A DNA stretch of 64,000 nt from NCBI GenBank assembly GCA_947494335.1, contig CANLUT010000001.1, positions 434,001 through 498,000 on the forward strand, read 5' to 3'. Shown in pieces: positions 1 through 8,639 of the stretch (positions are counted from its first letter, which is position 1; every line of letters starts with the position of its first letter). The notes beneath the pieces were generated by a model. That model saw only the letters and a list, made by a program, of their open reading frames with translations. It searched no databases and was not told the DNA's origin. Made by a program: the position numbers and the translations under genes. The stretch is from Oligoflexales bacterium (lineage in GTDB: Bacteria; Bdellovibrionota_B; Oligoflexia; Oligoflexales; RGVZ01).

Positions 1-113
1 GGTCCCTGAAATAACCCGCAGTCAACGAGAACAGAATAGCCGTCGAATTTAACCAAAGTGCGGCTACCGGTCACACCGCCAGCCGCACCCAAAAAATCCA
101 TCGTAAATGTCAT
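1..113 (-). CDS. Metallo-beta-lactamase/beta-CASP RNA-processing nuclease, N-terminal fragment
   Basis: The minus strand from an ATG at 113 is open to the window edge and encodes 37 residues. The fragment contains [10 protein letters not shown] followed by a VDCGLFQG-like strand. This is the characteristic start of the MBL-fold beta-CASP family (YsaA/CPSF73-like RNA exonucleases), where the LGAA..VTGS loop begins the first beta sandwich. Only the first strands are visible, so the HxHxDH metal site and the beta-CASP insert lie outside the window. The family call rests on this N-terminal signature alone. A protein with a related fold but a different substrate cannot be excluded. Confidence 0.75.
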   Translation of the reverse strand, partial: MTFTMDFLGAAGGVTGSRTLVKFDGYSVLVDCGLFQG

Positions 114-154
114 AAGCGCACCTTCTAAACACTGGGTTGATACCCAGCCCTTCG

Positions 155-1306
155 TCAGCGTTTGATCATCGTGCGAAGCTCTTCGAGATTCGCTTGAACA
201 TCCTCGGGGATGTGCGTCCCTCCAGATCCTGAATACTCCATCAGGATTTGCTGCTCAAGAGAATCAAATGCCTTCGTAGCAACTTTACTTTTTGGAGCTG
301 ATCGTACGGCTGCCTCAAAGTAGTAATCAGTTTGTGTCAACCAAGTACTACGTCCTATCAGCGACTCGGTAACTCCTAGCAGATAATAAGCCTCGGCAGA
401 GCTATCTGCTTTGATGTTCTTCTGGGTTAAATATTGATTCAGCAAGCCACTTGCCACGATGTAGTCGACCAGACCCGTACGATCCATTGGGTACTCCATG
501 GTGCGCTTGGCGCGTTGAATAATTTTTTCAGCGCGATCAAGTTCATTGCCTTTTTTGCTGACGTCAGAAGCCAGTCGTTTCAATGCGGCCTTCCAGGCAT
601 TGACTTCACGCGACATAAACTTGGGTAGATCCGTGCGCTTTGACAATTGATCAAGCGTCGCTGACGCGCGTTTTGCATCTCCCTTAACGCGAATGACGAC
701 TTTCAGGTATTCAGGCAAAGCATCCATGGCGAATAGTTCGCTTGGCTTGGGCCAGGTTTTAAACATGTCTTCCCAAGTCGCAAGGGCTTCATCGAACTGA
801 CGCAAAGCAACTTGAAGGCGCGCTTTTTCCGGAGCCGACAGATTGCTGATCGCAACGTTCTTAAAGAAGTTATCCATGCGCGGAGCGTGTCCAGGATCTG
901 GAAGCTTCATGTGACAGCTGATGCAGTTTTCGCTGACTTGATGAAGTAGGTAGCGAGACTCGGCTGTTGCACCTTTGTCATACCATTTATAGATGTCTTT
1001 GATGTCGCGAGACATGGATTTGGCAATGAATCCGTAGCTGCCTTCAAGTTTTTTTGTGTGATCAACTAAACTATCAGAGCCGTCGCGCATTTTGCGTAGA
1101 TCAGCCAGAATCTTATCTTTGTTCTTTGGATCCGAAAATTGTTTTGAATCCAGACTTAACGGTAAAACGTTCGTCAGGCTGGAGAACATCTGCGCCATGA
1201 TACTTCGAGTTGCAGCTTGTTCCTGAAACGGTGTGGTTTCTGCTGCGCTGGTTGCTTCAGCGCCAATCATCAGGGAAGTTATTAAGACGTAAACGCGAAA
1301 CATCAT
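155..1306 (-). CDS. Exported mono-heme c-type cytochrome-like protein
   Basis: This 383-residue protein starts with a signal peptide (residues 1-22, ending near TSAA) and carries one heme c motif, CISCH, at C128, C131 and H132. An alpha-helical N-terminal part before the motif and a long helical, TPR-like C-terminal part follow. It is probably a periplasmic c-type cytochrome or heme sensor. No partner oxidoreductase lies beside it. The start is the first of two tandem ATGs at 1306, placed behind a GAGGAG ribosome site. An in-frame upstream start at 1501 would add 65 residues ahead of the signal peptide and is unlikely. The exact electron-transfer role is unknown. Confidence 0.75.
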   Translation of the reverse strand: MMFRVYVLITSLMIGAEATSAAETTPFQEQAATRSIMAQMFSSLTNVLPLSLDSKQFSDPKNKDKILADLRKMRDGSDSLVDHTKKLEGSYGFIAKSMSRDIKDIYKWYDKGATAESRYLLHQVSENCISCHMKLPDPGHAPRMDNFFKNVAISNLSAPEKARLQVALRQFDEALATWEDMFKTWPKPSELFAMDALPEYLKVVIRVKGDAKRASATLDQLSKRTDLPKFMSREVNAWKAALKRLASDVSKKGNELDRAEKIIQRAKRTMEYPMDRTGLVDYIVASGLLNQYLTQKNIKADSSAEAYYLLGVTESLIGRSTWLTQTDYYFEAAVRSAPKSKVATKAFDSLEQQILMEYSGSGGTHIPEDVQANLEELRTMIKR

Positions 1307-1343
1307 GACAGTTCTCCTCGTTTGATTCCAAAATCCGAGCTCT

Positions 1344-1349
1344 ATCATA
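1344..1349 (-). promoter_or_regulatory. Possible -10 element of the cytochrome gene
   Basis: The minus strand reads TATGAT about 38 bases before the ATG at 1306, a good match to the sigma-70 -10 consensus. No convincing -35 hexamer is visible at the usual spacing, so this is only a suggestion. Confidence 0.25.
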
Positions 1350-1560
1350 GCACGTTGCACGCTAACTTGCTGAAATGTCGATAGCATCGCATCTGTTTGA
1401 TTAGATCGCGCGTCGTTTGCGGGATTTGCCGCAGGGATTTGCTTGATAAAAGCTAAAATTTCAATAAACAACTGTAATAATTGAAAAAAATTTCTTGGCA
1501 CGTGCGTTGCTCCGGTATCGGCATGGTGAATGACTGAATTTTTTACGAGGAGCCACTGTT

Positions 1561-1920
1561 ATGTCTGCTTATGTTGTTTGGATGGATTCGAAGCATGCAA
1601 AAATTTTCCACATCGAGGGTGAGAAGGTGAAGGCGTCCCGTGCTTTACGTCGTGATCACGATCATCACACGCAAAACAAACTAGACGCCAAGCAAAAAGA
1701 CTCACCAAAGTTTTTTACCGATATTGCCAATGAATTGATTGACACAACGGATGCGGTGTTACTTGTTGGTCCTGGTGTGGCAAAAAATCACTTCGTCTCG
1801 TATCTTGGTAGCCATCACCGTGGTGAGTTGGCGCGTCGTATCATTGGCACGGAGAATATGGATCATCCAAGTGACGCTCAGATTGTTGCGTACGCTCGGC
1901 GATACTTCCCGAAGGTTTGA
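1561..1920 (+). CDS. eRF1/Pelota-like 'translational machinery' family protein
   Basis: A 119-residue protein with a short N-terminal strand (YVVWMDSKHAKIF), a histidine-rich turn (RRDHDHHTQ) and a central alpha/beta segment ending in LLVGPGVAKNHFVSYL. This resembles small bacterial proteins related to the middle and C-terminal domains of eRF1 (BaeRF-type families), often annotated as translational machinery or host attachment proteins. They are thought to touch the ribosome, but the function is not established. The AGGAG site nine bases before the ATG supports this start. It is transcribed away from the cytochrome gene, with a 254-base divergent gap between them. Confidence 0.65.
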   Translation: MSAYVVWMDSKHAKIFHIEGEKVKASRALRRDHDHHTQNKLDAKQKDSPKFFTDIANELIDTTDAVLLVGPGVAKNHFVSYLGSHHRGELARRIIGTENMDHPSDAQIVAYARRYFPKV

Positions 1921-1956
1921 TGGTCTACTTTTAATTGATCGCTCTAGTGAATGACT

Positions 1957-3138
1957 TCACAAGAGTTTGGCGATGAAGCGAGCAATCTCTGATTTGCTCG
2001 CTAATTCCTGCTTGGAGCCATCTGCGGAAACGGCCCAGGCGTGATGGTTTGTCGCGCTCACTGAGCTGAGCTTATTTACGATGAGACAGCTTAGGCTGTA
2101 TTTTTTGCAGTAATCATCAGCGATCGCAGTAATCTGGTGATCGTTTACGGCAACCTCCAGTTTGAAGCCAACTTTTGGTTTGCCCTTTAAGTCGATGCTG
2201 CCGATGATCTTTGGTGTGGGTTTGAACGAAACGCTGAAATCTGATTGTCCAGATTTGATTTTGCCGTCTGATCGCTGGTTGGGCTCGTAATCCAGCACTG
2301 ACGCACAAAAGACAGCGCCCGATAATCCCCCGGCGTTTGCTGTCTGACATGCAGTCAGCATGTCAGAGGTAGTTAGGATATTTTCGATCTTTGAATAGGA
2401 TGCGGGCTTGTACTCGCAAGGGCCAGCAACAACGTGGGTTTTGAAACCTTGGCGGAAAATTTCCTCTGCGATCGCTGTACCGAGGCTGCCCGACGAGTAG
2501 TTGGACATGTAGCGCACGTCATCGATGTAACCACGGGTTGTTCCCATCGTGATCAACACGGGATTACTTGCTCTTTTGCTGCGGTTCATGATGTGTGCGA
2601 CATGATCGGCGAGAATTTTTGGTTCCGGGAATTTCTGTTTTCCCTCTTCGAGTCGTCCTTGCTGAACGTGTACATTTTTCCAGGATGCGATTTTTGCAAG
2701 GTGCTCTTGCATGGCGGGAGCAGCCATCATGCTGTCATGCATCGCCGGCAAAATGATAACCGGTTTTGATTGGCCAAGAGCAGATGCTACTAAAGCGGTG
2801 CAATGACTATCAGTCATGCCGCGAGCGATTTTAGCAATGATACTCGAAGACGCTGGCGCGATAACAACGGCGTCACTGGTTGCAACATGGGAGGCACTCC
2901 CAGAAAAGCCAGTTACAGCTTCCTTGCCAGCCGCCCACGTTAATGACATTGGAGTAATGAAGGAAGATCCGCCATGAGATAACCATGGCGTTACGTCTGC
3001 GCCGAGTCTGCGCAGCGCACGAATAAAGCGAACTGATTCAACGGATGCTATGGAACCAGTGACCACCACATCGACACGACGACCCGCAAGGGCATCGGAC
3101 GATGCAATGACGTGGAGATCATCGACATGCTGTTCCAT
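1957..3138 (-). CDS. coaBC: Bifunctional phosphopantothenoylcysteine decarboxylase / phosphopantothenate-cysteine ligase
   Basis: Coenzyme A biosynthesis: CoaB joins cysteine to 4'-phosphopantothenate using CTP, and CoaC decarboxylates the product with FMN. The N-terminal flavoprotein half (residues 20-185) shows the catalytic histidine in SASHV (H84), the VVIAPAS segment and a PAMHDSM motif at 131-137. The C-terminal ligase half shows ITMGTTRGYIDDVRYMSN, the SSGSLG nucleotide loop and VGFKLEV. At 393 residues it has the usual length. It is a divergent member: the asparagine of the PxMNxxMW motif is histidine and the tryptophan is methionine. It follows a small basic-protein gene by 56 bases on the same strand and may be cotranscribed with it. 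Confidence 0.85.
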   Translation of the reverse strand: MEQHVDDLHVIASSDALAGRRVDVVVTGSIASVESVRFIRALRRLGADVTPWLSHGGSSFITPMSLTWAAGKEAVTGFSGSASHVATSDAVVIAPASSSIIAKIARGMTDSHCTALVASALGQSKPVIILPAMHDSMMAAPAMQEHLAKIASWKNVHVQQGRLEEGKQKFPEPKILADHVAHIMNRSKRASNPVLITMGTTRGYIDDVRYMSNYSSGSLGTAIAEEIFRQGFKTHVVAGPCEYKPASYSKIENILTTSDMLTACQTANAGGLSGAVFCASVLDYEPNQRSDGKIKSGQSDFSVSFKPTPKIIGSIDLKGKPKVGFKLEVAVNDHQITAIADDYCKKYSLSCLIVNKLSSVSATNHHAWAVSADGSKQELASKSEIARFIAKLL

Positions 3139-3194
3139 GAGAGATCCAACAACGACCGAGCGCCACGCAAGGCAGCATCTCGATCTGAGAGAGC

Positions 3195-3362
3195 TTACTT
3201 GGTTTTAGCCTTGGCTTGCGCTTTTTCGTTTGCGTTTGGCTTGTTGAGCGGCAAATTCGGGGCTGTAGAGCCATTTGCACGAAGTTTGTTTTTGCGATCT
3301 GCGCCAAACTTGGCAGCTTTGCGTTCACGAATATTTGTCAGTTTGCGTGTTTTCGATGCCAT
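3195..3362 (-). CDS. Small, very basic protein of 55 residues
   Basis: The minus strand from an ATG at 3362 to a TAA at 3195 encodes a 55-residue protein. It begins MASKTRKLTNIRERKAAKFG and contains 16 Lys/Arg against three acidic residues. The second half is rich in Asn, Ala and Lys and looks disordered. An AAAGGAT ribosome site precedes the ATG. There is no signal peptide or cysteine. The composition suggests a nucleic-acid- or ribosome-associated protein, but I do not recognise the family. It lies directly upstream of coaBC in the same orientation. The call rests on the ribosome site, the continuous reading frame and coherent composition. Confidence 0.6.
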   Translation of the reverse strand: MASKTRKLTNIRERKAAKFGADRKNKLRANGSTAPNLPLNKPNANEKAQAKAKTK

Positions 3363-3447
3363 GGGAAGGGATCCTTTCTTATTTCAGAGCCCCGCAAAGT
3401 AATGGAATGTCTGGTAGATTTCAAGCCTAAAAGGTGTCAACCCAGGC

Positions 3448-4023
3448 TTAGGATAGGTTCTCGAGAATGTAGTAACACGGCATGGTATCACCAGTTTGGC
3501 CGACCTTCGGGGAGCCAGTCGTAACCGGCCTGAATCCATAGCGAATAAAGAGTTTTCGGGCTTGTTCCATTTGTGGCGTAGTCTCAAGATATAGTCGCTG
3601 ATAGCCCAGGCGCTTAGCCTCGTCGAGGCTTCGCTTGATAAGTCTGGCTCCAATACCGTGGCCTCTCCATCGGGGGTCTACGACGAGGTCCCGGATCTCA
3701 CCGAGGCCTTCCATCGGCGAAAGACCGTGAAGGGGGCCAAGACCTGCTCCCCCGATAATCAAACCGTTATTACTTTTGTCGCGCGCGACGATGTAGATAG
3801 AGCCTGGAGATTCGTAAACAGCAGAGACGTTGTCCAAGCGACGAAATGTGCTGGCGAGAACGGTTCCTGCTTCGTCATAAGCACCAATTCCCCTGCGGAT
3901 CATCTCTGTCACGACGTCCCGATCCTCGGCAATTATAGGGCTGATCACGACGTCTTCTGCAGACATCATTCCCAGTGCAGCGACATTTAAGCCGGGGGTA
4001 AGGTTCGGGTCATTATGAATCAC
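3448..4023 (-). CDS. GNAT family N-acetyltransferase
   Basis: A 191-residue protein with the acetyl-CoA binding motif A of the GNAT fold, RWRGHGIGARLI, followed by the helix KRSLDEAKRLGY and the motif B strand RLYLETT. The C-terminal IRYGFRP is also typical. Such enzymes move an acetyl group from acetyl-CoA to an amine; the substrate cannot be read from sequence. The frame opens with a GTG at 4023 preceded by GGGATA. An internal ATG at 3969 is possible but has no spaced ribosome site. It lies upstream of the small basic-protein gene on the same strand, with an 85-base gap. Confidence 0.85.
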   Translation of the reverse strand: MIHNDPNLTPGLNVAALGMMSAEDVVISPIIAEDRDVVTEMIRRGIGAYDEAGTVLASTFRRLDNVSAVYESPGSIYIVARDKSNNGLIIGGAGLGPLHGLSPMEGLGEIRDLVVDPRWRGHGIGARLIKRSLDEAKRLGYQRLYLETTPQMEQARKLFIRYGFRPVTTGSPKVGQTGDTMPCYYILENLS

Positions 4024-4199
4024 TGATCGCTATCCCACACAAAATATATTGGAGTGAATCCGACTGTTACTCCCGTAACAATTTGAAATAACACCGGTTC
4101 ACTTCATTTTACGTCTCGTTGAGGGCCGACTCTACCCAAAAGCAAAACGGGAATCCACCATTAATGGCTGTGGTGAGTGTGATTGATGAATAAATGAAC

Positions 4200-5366
4200 T
4201 TAGTGTGCGAGAGATGGTGTTCCGTTCGTAATAATCTCACGTCCTTGTAATGGCTGCACGGGTCGATTGGTGGGGCCATGAAAGACGCTGGTGTACATCT
4301 CGATCTGGCCGCCGGACATGGTCACTGGGTCTTTTAATACAAACCATCGCACGCCCTCGGAGCAGGGTGGGGTGGTGAGGCTACCCTGATAGTGGAAATA
4401 CTGGCGGCCAGCTGGAATGAGGGACTCTAGGGCTACCGTCACAGGATTTTGTACTTTCGTGTGAAACTCGCGAGGCAGCACATCCCAGATTGGTTTAAAA
4501 AACTTATTCTCGCGACCGGCTAACTCGTTAATCATGACGCCAACGACGGCCAGCCCACCCGATGCGTTTTTGTGTACGAAGTGAAGTTCCATGTCAGAAG
4601 GGATGCCGGAAATACGATGTTCGCTTGGGGCATGAAAGTGAAACTGAGCCAATTTGAAGATCTCGCCATCGATTTTGATTCCGAACTTTTCGCCGACAAT
4701 ATTTGACTGAACTGTGTGGCCGTTGTTTTCAATCTGAATACTCGCCGCACCGTAATCCCATTCAAGTTTTGGAGCAATTTTGGATGAGCTGGCGCGACCG
4801 ATATCGATAGGTGATTGCTCGCGTCCTTTTTCGCACATCGCAAAGTTACGGGCTAGGTCTCCCCAGTGCGATGGCCCCCCTGCGTCGTTTTTCGCGTAGG
4901 ACCAGTGTGGCGCCGCTTGCTTGTCTTTATCGGCAGCATGAGCATCCTTCACTTCTGCATGTTCGTCAGCTTTTTCATGGTGTGATTTGGCGCCCTCATG
5001 GGGTGAAGCATGGTGATCCCCCCGCATCGTAGTTTCTGTTTTGTGTTCATCGTGCTGCGAGTCCTTGCTGGCGTGCACAGTGGATTGTTGTTTTTTAGCC
5101 TGATGAGCTGAGTCGTGCGCAGACTCGGTGCCGTGATCATTTCCATGCTCGCTATCGGCGACTGGCGCATCGTGCGTATTTCCATGAACGCCCGCGTCGG
5201 TGGAGTGGGTCCCCTTGGATTCGTGAGCTGATGCCTGATCGGCATGAGATTCATGATCCTCGTGCGCGCTGGTTTTCTTTAACCAGAAAGCTCCACCGCC
5301 ATAAACGGTAGCAGACAAACCAAAAGCCATCGTCCACGCCATAAACTGCTTTGCACCATCGCTCAT
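4200..5366 (-). CDS. Membrane-anchored alpha-type carbonic anhydrase with histidine-rich linker
   Basis: This 388-residue protein interconverts carbon dioxide and bicarbonate with a zinc ion. The C-terminal domain (from about residue 155) has the alpha-class signatures HWSYA, EQSPIDI, the zinc ligands in QFHFH and ELHFVH, and GSLTTPPCSEGV. An N-terminal hydrophobic segment (about residues 8-28) would anchor or export it to the periplasmic side. Between anchor and enzyme lies a linker of more than 100 residues, dense in His, Asp, Glu, Ala and Ser, with about 25 histidines. Linkers like this can bind metal, but that is inference. The start at 5366 is set by GGGAGG eight bases upstream. No bicarbonate transporter is adjacent. 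Confidence 0.9.
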   Translation of the reverse strand: MSDGAKQFMAWTMAFGLSATVYGGGAFWLKKTSAHEDHESHADQASAHESKGTHSTDAGVHGNTHDAPVADSEHGNDHGTESAHDSAHQAKKQQSTVHASKDSQHDEHKTETTMRGDHHASPHEGAKSHHEKADEHAEVKDAHAADKDKQAAPHWSYAKNDAGGPSHWGDLARNFAMCEKGREQSPIDIGRASSSKIAPKLEWDYGAASIQIENNGHTVQSNIVGEKFGIKIDGEIFKLAQFHFHAPSEHRISGIPSDMELHFVHKNASGGLAVVGVMINELAGRENKFFKPIWDVLPREFHTKVQNPVTVALESLIPAGRQYFHYQGSLTTPPCSEGVRWFVLKDPVTMSGGQIEMYTSVFHGPTNRPVQPLQGREIITNGTPSLAH

Positions 5367-5492
5367 GAAAAAGCCTCCCACCTGCATTGAACTTTCGGGT
5401 GAAAGACCACGCAGACGGAGTTGATATTCGGGATGATTTTTTGGAACTTTATGGTTTTGACCAAATTATTTTTAAATGCCTGATATAATGAC

Positions 5493-6191
5493 TCAATTTC
5501 TAGCTGGGCAGGGGTCTGATGAGGGGCTGTCGAGCATATCAATAATTTCGGCAGTTTCTGCATTAAAGTAGACGGTTGCATCGATACCGCAGGCAGTTCC
5601 GTAAAGAGCGAACCATGGGTGGTTCCAGGTCGTTGGATGAAGGTGACGATAGATTTTAACACCGTCCCGGTATTTGAATGTCTTGTAGTGGGTTTCAGCC
5701 TTCTCGACGGCCTGCTTCACGCTGAATTTGATCTTGTCGAATGTTCCGATTTCAGCAAGCGGAGAGCTCTCCATGAGGGCGCGTGAGGCTTCATTGAAGT
5801 TTTTAATCTCGGTATCTAAAACCAGGCCGCAAGGTCCATTCATGGGCATTGGTTTTGCGCTGAAAACGTAAATTTTCTCAGCCGCATCTTCAGCGCTTTG
5901 ATCAATCATGTAATAGGATTCGATCGCTTTACCAGGGCAGGGAGAGTCCTGCTGTGGTTCCTCAAGGAAGGCCGACCAAAGTCCAAGTTTTGTCATTGCA
6001 GGATCCTGGGCATTGGCAAGATGAGCTTTGAGTGTCTTCACATCAAACGACAAAACAGATTCAGCGATGACAGGTGTTTGTTGATTGCGACGAAGATTTT
6101 GGTTTTTAAGCCCGCTTCCTTCGGAAGTGGTTTTGCAGGAAGCAGCTGCCAGCGTTGCGATCACTGTCATCGAGAAGAGCGCTGAATGCAT
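5493..6191 (-). CDS. Predicted lipoprotein, unknown function
   Basis: The 232-residue product begins with a hydrophobic signal and a lipobox-like AASC at residues 16-19, so it is probably lipid-modified and held in a membrane. The mature part has several cysteines (near SPCPGKA, GPCGL, TACG and DPCPARN) that could form disulfides in the periplasm. No known domain is apparent. An AGGAG site nine bases before the ATG at 6191 supports the start. It lies upstream of the carbonic anhydrase on the same strand with a 126-base gap, so a functional link is only possible. Confidence 0.65.
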   Translation of the reverse strand: MHSALFSMTVIATLAAASCKTTSEGSGLKNQNLRRNQQTPVIAESVLSFDVKTLKAHLANAQDPAMTKLGLWSAFLEEPQQDSPCPGKAIESYYMIDQSAEDAAEKIYVFSAKPMPMNGPCGLVLDTEIKNFNEASRALMESSPLAEIGTFDKIKFSVKQAVEKAETHYKTFKYRDGVKIYRHLHPTTWNHPWFALYGTACGIDATVYFNAETAEIIDMLDSPSSDPCPARN

Positions 6192-6410
6192 GTTCGAGAT
6201 CTCCTAAGTACAGGTGATTTTTGTAATAAGTGATTGCAGAGGCTATCGGCCTCCTGGAGGTCTGCTTAAGTTGTGTGCTGGCGTCTGCAATGTGGAGTGA
6301 GGCACAAGTTCCAAATATTCCTTGCTGAATTAGGCATTCGGGGTAAACTCTCAACCTCTTTGCCGGAGTTCCGCTCGGGCTCAAGATTAATTTTTTCCGG
6401 GAGACGCCCC

Positions 6411-7070
6411 ATGTTGTTTGGCTCCAATGCTCGTATTTCCGCTCTAGCCTTGATAGTTTTGACAGTATCGACATCAGCTCTTGCAGCAGACGTGACCTTA
6501 CTATCTGGCTTCTATCAGCGTTCAAGTCCCAAAATCGAAGGTAAAAATACAGGTTCCACCAGCACCATCAGTTTGGGTGGTCGTTATACGGACGATCTGA
6601 CCACGGACATGGCATGGATTGGCGGTGCTGAGATCGCGCTGCGCAGCTACTCCGGAAGTGGGGGTACTCCGACCCCTGACAACTCGGTCGGGATGGTTCT
6701 TCGTGGTGGAGCGCGTCATTATTTTAAGCCATTTGCTGATGCAATTGTTCCGTATGTCTCGGGAATTGCTAGCTTAGTTAACACTAAAACAGCCGTCTGG
6801 GTTACGGATGGGTACAACCAGACCACAACAAGTGGCTTGTATTACGGCGGAAATGCAGGTATTCGAACGGGTCTCGGTGGCGACTTTTTCGTTGAGGTCG
6901 AGATCCCCCTGTTCGAGAGCCCGCTGTTTGCAGTAACGGAAACAGAGAGTGTTCGAAAAGTTGGTAATGATACAGTTACGACGAAGCAAGAAAGCACTGA
7001 TACTGCGCTCTTCGTCGACACATCAGCGCCGATCACCGAGATTCGACTTGGACTGGGCATGAAGCTCTAA
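6411..7070 (+). CDS. Outer-membrane beta-barrel protein
   Basis: This 219-residue protein has a clear signal peptide ending ALAAD. The body alternates polar and aromatic strands with Gly-rich turns, such as YTDDLTTDMAWIGGAEIALRS, MVLRGGARHYFKPF and NAGIRTGLGGDFFVEVEI. This pattern is typical of small OmpW/OmpA-like eight-stranded barrels. It ends with a strand, ITEIRLGLGMKL, consistent with barrel insertion. GGGAG eight bases upstream fixes the start at the ATG at 6411; the frame stays open to 6273 without a matching ribosome site. It is followed after 53 bases by a tiny basic-protein gene. Confidence 0.7.
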   Translation: MLFGSNARISALALIVLTVSTSALAADVTLLSGFYQRSSPKIEGKNTGSTSTISLGGRYTDDLTTDMAWIGGAEIALRSYSGSGGTPTPDNSVGMVLRGGARHYFKPFADAIVPYVSGIASLVNTKTAVWVTDGYNQTTTSGLYYGGNAGIRTGLGGDFFVEVEIPLFESPLFAVTETESVRKVGNDTVTTKQESTDTALFVDTSAPITEIRLGLGMKL

Positions 7071-7123
7071 GTCGATGTGTCATAAACTCGTAAGGATTAT
7101 TTTTCAAATAAAGGATTTAAGTT

Positions 7124-7270
7124 ATGCGTAAGAACCGTCCACCACGTAACCGTAAGAGAACTGCAAAGCTACGCGCGAAAATGAAAATTGCTCGTCGTCG
7201 CAAGCAAGTTAAGAGTATTCCTGGCCAGCGCGCTGGTTTGACATTCCGTCGCGGCTTCAAGAAGAAATAA
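7124..7270 (+). CDS. Tiny arginine/lysine-rich protein of 48 residues
   Basis: An ATG at 7124, eight bases after AAGGA, opens a 48-residue frame ending at TAA 7270. The product begins MRKNRPPRNRKRTAKLRAKM and ends FRRGFKKK; 22 of 48 residues are Lys or Arg and none is acidic. The composition is like small ribosomal proteins or nucleoid peptides, but I cannot match it to a ribosomal family. Codons for basic residues are mostly CGT, CGC and AAG, as expected for a well-expressed gene. It lies 53 bases after the barrel protein gene and converges on the receiver-TPR gene. Confidence 0.65.
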   Translation: MRKNRPPRNRKRTAKLRAKMKIARRRKQVKSIPGQRAGLTFRRGFKKK

Positions 7271-7297
7271 GCTTCGCGGATCGTGTATCTAAGATTA

Positions 7298-8485
7298 TCA
7301 AGAAGCGGTCTTGGTCAATGTGGCCAAGGCCGTTTTTGCTTTTTCATATGTCGGCTCTAGCTCGAGAGCCTTGAGAAGAAAGACCTCAGCCTTCTTCGCA
7401 TCATCAGCGGTTTTAAGTTGAAGGTGTGCCAGAGCGAGGTTGTAATAGATCCGGTAGTTTTCTTTGAACTTCGGATAAAACTTGAGGGCTCGGCCATACT
7501 CTTCGATCGCCTCTAAAAGTTTTCCATCTTTGGCGAGGAGTACGCCTTTGTTGTTGTAGTGGCGAACAATCTCCATGGGGTTTGCCACTTCTTTTCCAAA
7601 CGCAATCGCGTGACTGTCATATCCTGCGTCGTAAAGTTTTTTGAACGCCTCGAACTTATAGTCTGGTTGCTCCGGATTCAGTTTAATCAGCTCTTTAAAT
7701 CGTTCGACTGATTTTTCCGGTTCTTTAAGTTTTAGGTACATTGTCGCAAGTTCAGTCAGGCGATCGATATTTTGAGGAGCCAATTGATCGGCTTTTTCAA
7801 TGAAGGGCTTTGCCAATGTGAACTTTCCAAGCTTCATGTACATTCGTCCGGCCGTGTTATTGAGGCCGATGTCATTTTGCTTGGTCTCTAGCATTTTGAG
7901 TGCGGTATCGAGTGTGTCTTGCCAGCGTGATGCGCCTTCGTAAATATCCAAAAGCAGTTTGCGGCCTTTGTCTCCGATCTGAGCAATCATCCCTTGGACT
8001 TTGTCGATCGCTTTTTGAGTGTTACCTGATTTTACGTAAGGTGTCACAATCTTGTCTTTGAATTCGGCAAAGGTAAGGAGTCGCTGTTTAGTCGCCGCAG
8101 CTTTGGCTAAAACTGGGAGGATTTGAATGTCTTTAAACGGTTTTGCTACGATCTCAATATCGTCAAGTTCTTTGGCGAGACCCTCTTGGCCTGAGGTTCT
8201 TTGATTACTCGCCATGACAATAAAGCCTGTGTGTCGTTTCTCGCTGATGTCGTGTTGACGCCATTTCTGGATGAATGCAAGTCCGGGAAGAGGGCCAAAA
8301 TCAAGCTCGATCAAGACGACATCAAAGCGATTTTGGTTGTACAAATACAGAGCGCTATCTAGATCACTGGCTTTCAAAACCGTGATTTGATGTTTAGCAA
8401 ACATTTGCTCGAGTGAATTCAAAAACGCAGGATCATCGTCAATCACGAGGATCTTTCCTGGCATTGAGGGTGCTGGTGCGTTCAC
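7298..8485 (-). CDS. Receiver-like domain fused to TPR repeats
   Basis: A 395-residue cytoplasmic protein. Residues 10-125 form a response-regulator receiver fold with the acidic triplet DDD (16-18), the conserved Ser in VMASN and the Lys in VAKPF. The usual phosphoacceptor Asp at the end of strand 3 is Glu60 (VVLIELDFG). From about residue 140 to the end are TPR helices, for example LNNTAGRMYMKLGKFTLA and YYNLALAHLQLK. It therefore looks like a pseudo-receiver or constitutively 'on' receiver controlling a TPR protein-interaction scaffold. The start is GTG with GGGAG upstream. No histidine kinase is adjacent. Confidence 0.8.
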   Translation of the reverse strand: MNAPAPSMPGKILVIDDDPAFLNSLEQMFAKHQITVLKASDLDSALYLYNQNRFDVVLIELDFGPLPGLAFIQKWRQHDISEKRHTGFIVMASNQRTSGQEGLAKELDDIEIVAKPFKDIQILPVLAKAAATKQRLLTFAEFKDKIVTPYVKSGNTQKAIDKVQGMIAQIGDKGRKLLLDIYEGASRWQDTLDTALKMLETKQNDIGLNNTAGRMYMKLGKFTLAKPFIEKADQLAPQNIDRLTELATMYLKLKEPEKSVERFKELIKLNPEQPDYKFEAFKKLYDAGYDSHAIAFGKEVANPMEIVRHYNNKGVLLAKDGKLLEAIEEYGRALKFYPKFKENYRIYYNLALAHLQLKTADDAKKAEVFLLKALELEPTYEKAKTALATLTKTAS

Positions 8486-8639
8486 GTTAACTCCCTTGTC
8501 AGTAGCTCTTTATTATCATAAGTTGGTCGGTCATTTTTCGAGATAGGTAAGTTTTGCCCAGGTTGGTTGCAAGTGATCAGTGACTTCGCTTACGATGAGC
8601 ATGTGGGAACAACTAACCTGAAGTTGAGGTAATAATCCG

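Noticed and set aside
1957-3138. His in place of Asn in the CoaC PxMNxxMW motif as a sign of lost activity
   Set aside because: To my knowledge some other CoaBC proteins, such as actinobacterial ones, also have His there. The catalytic His84 is intact, so the gene is probably functional.
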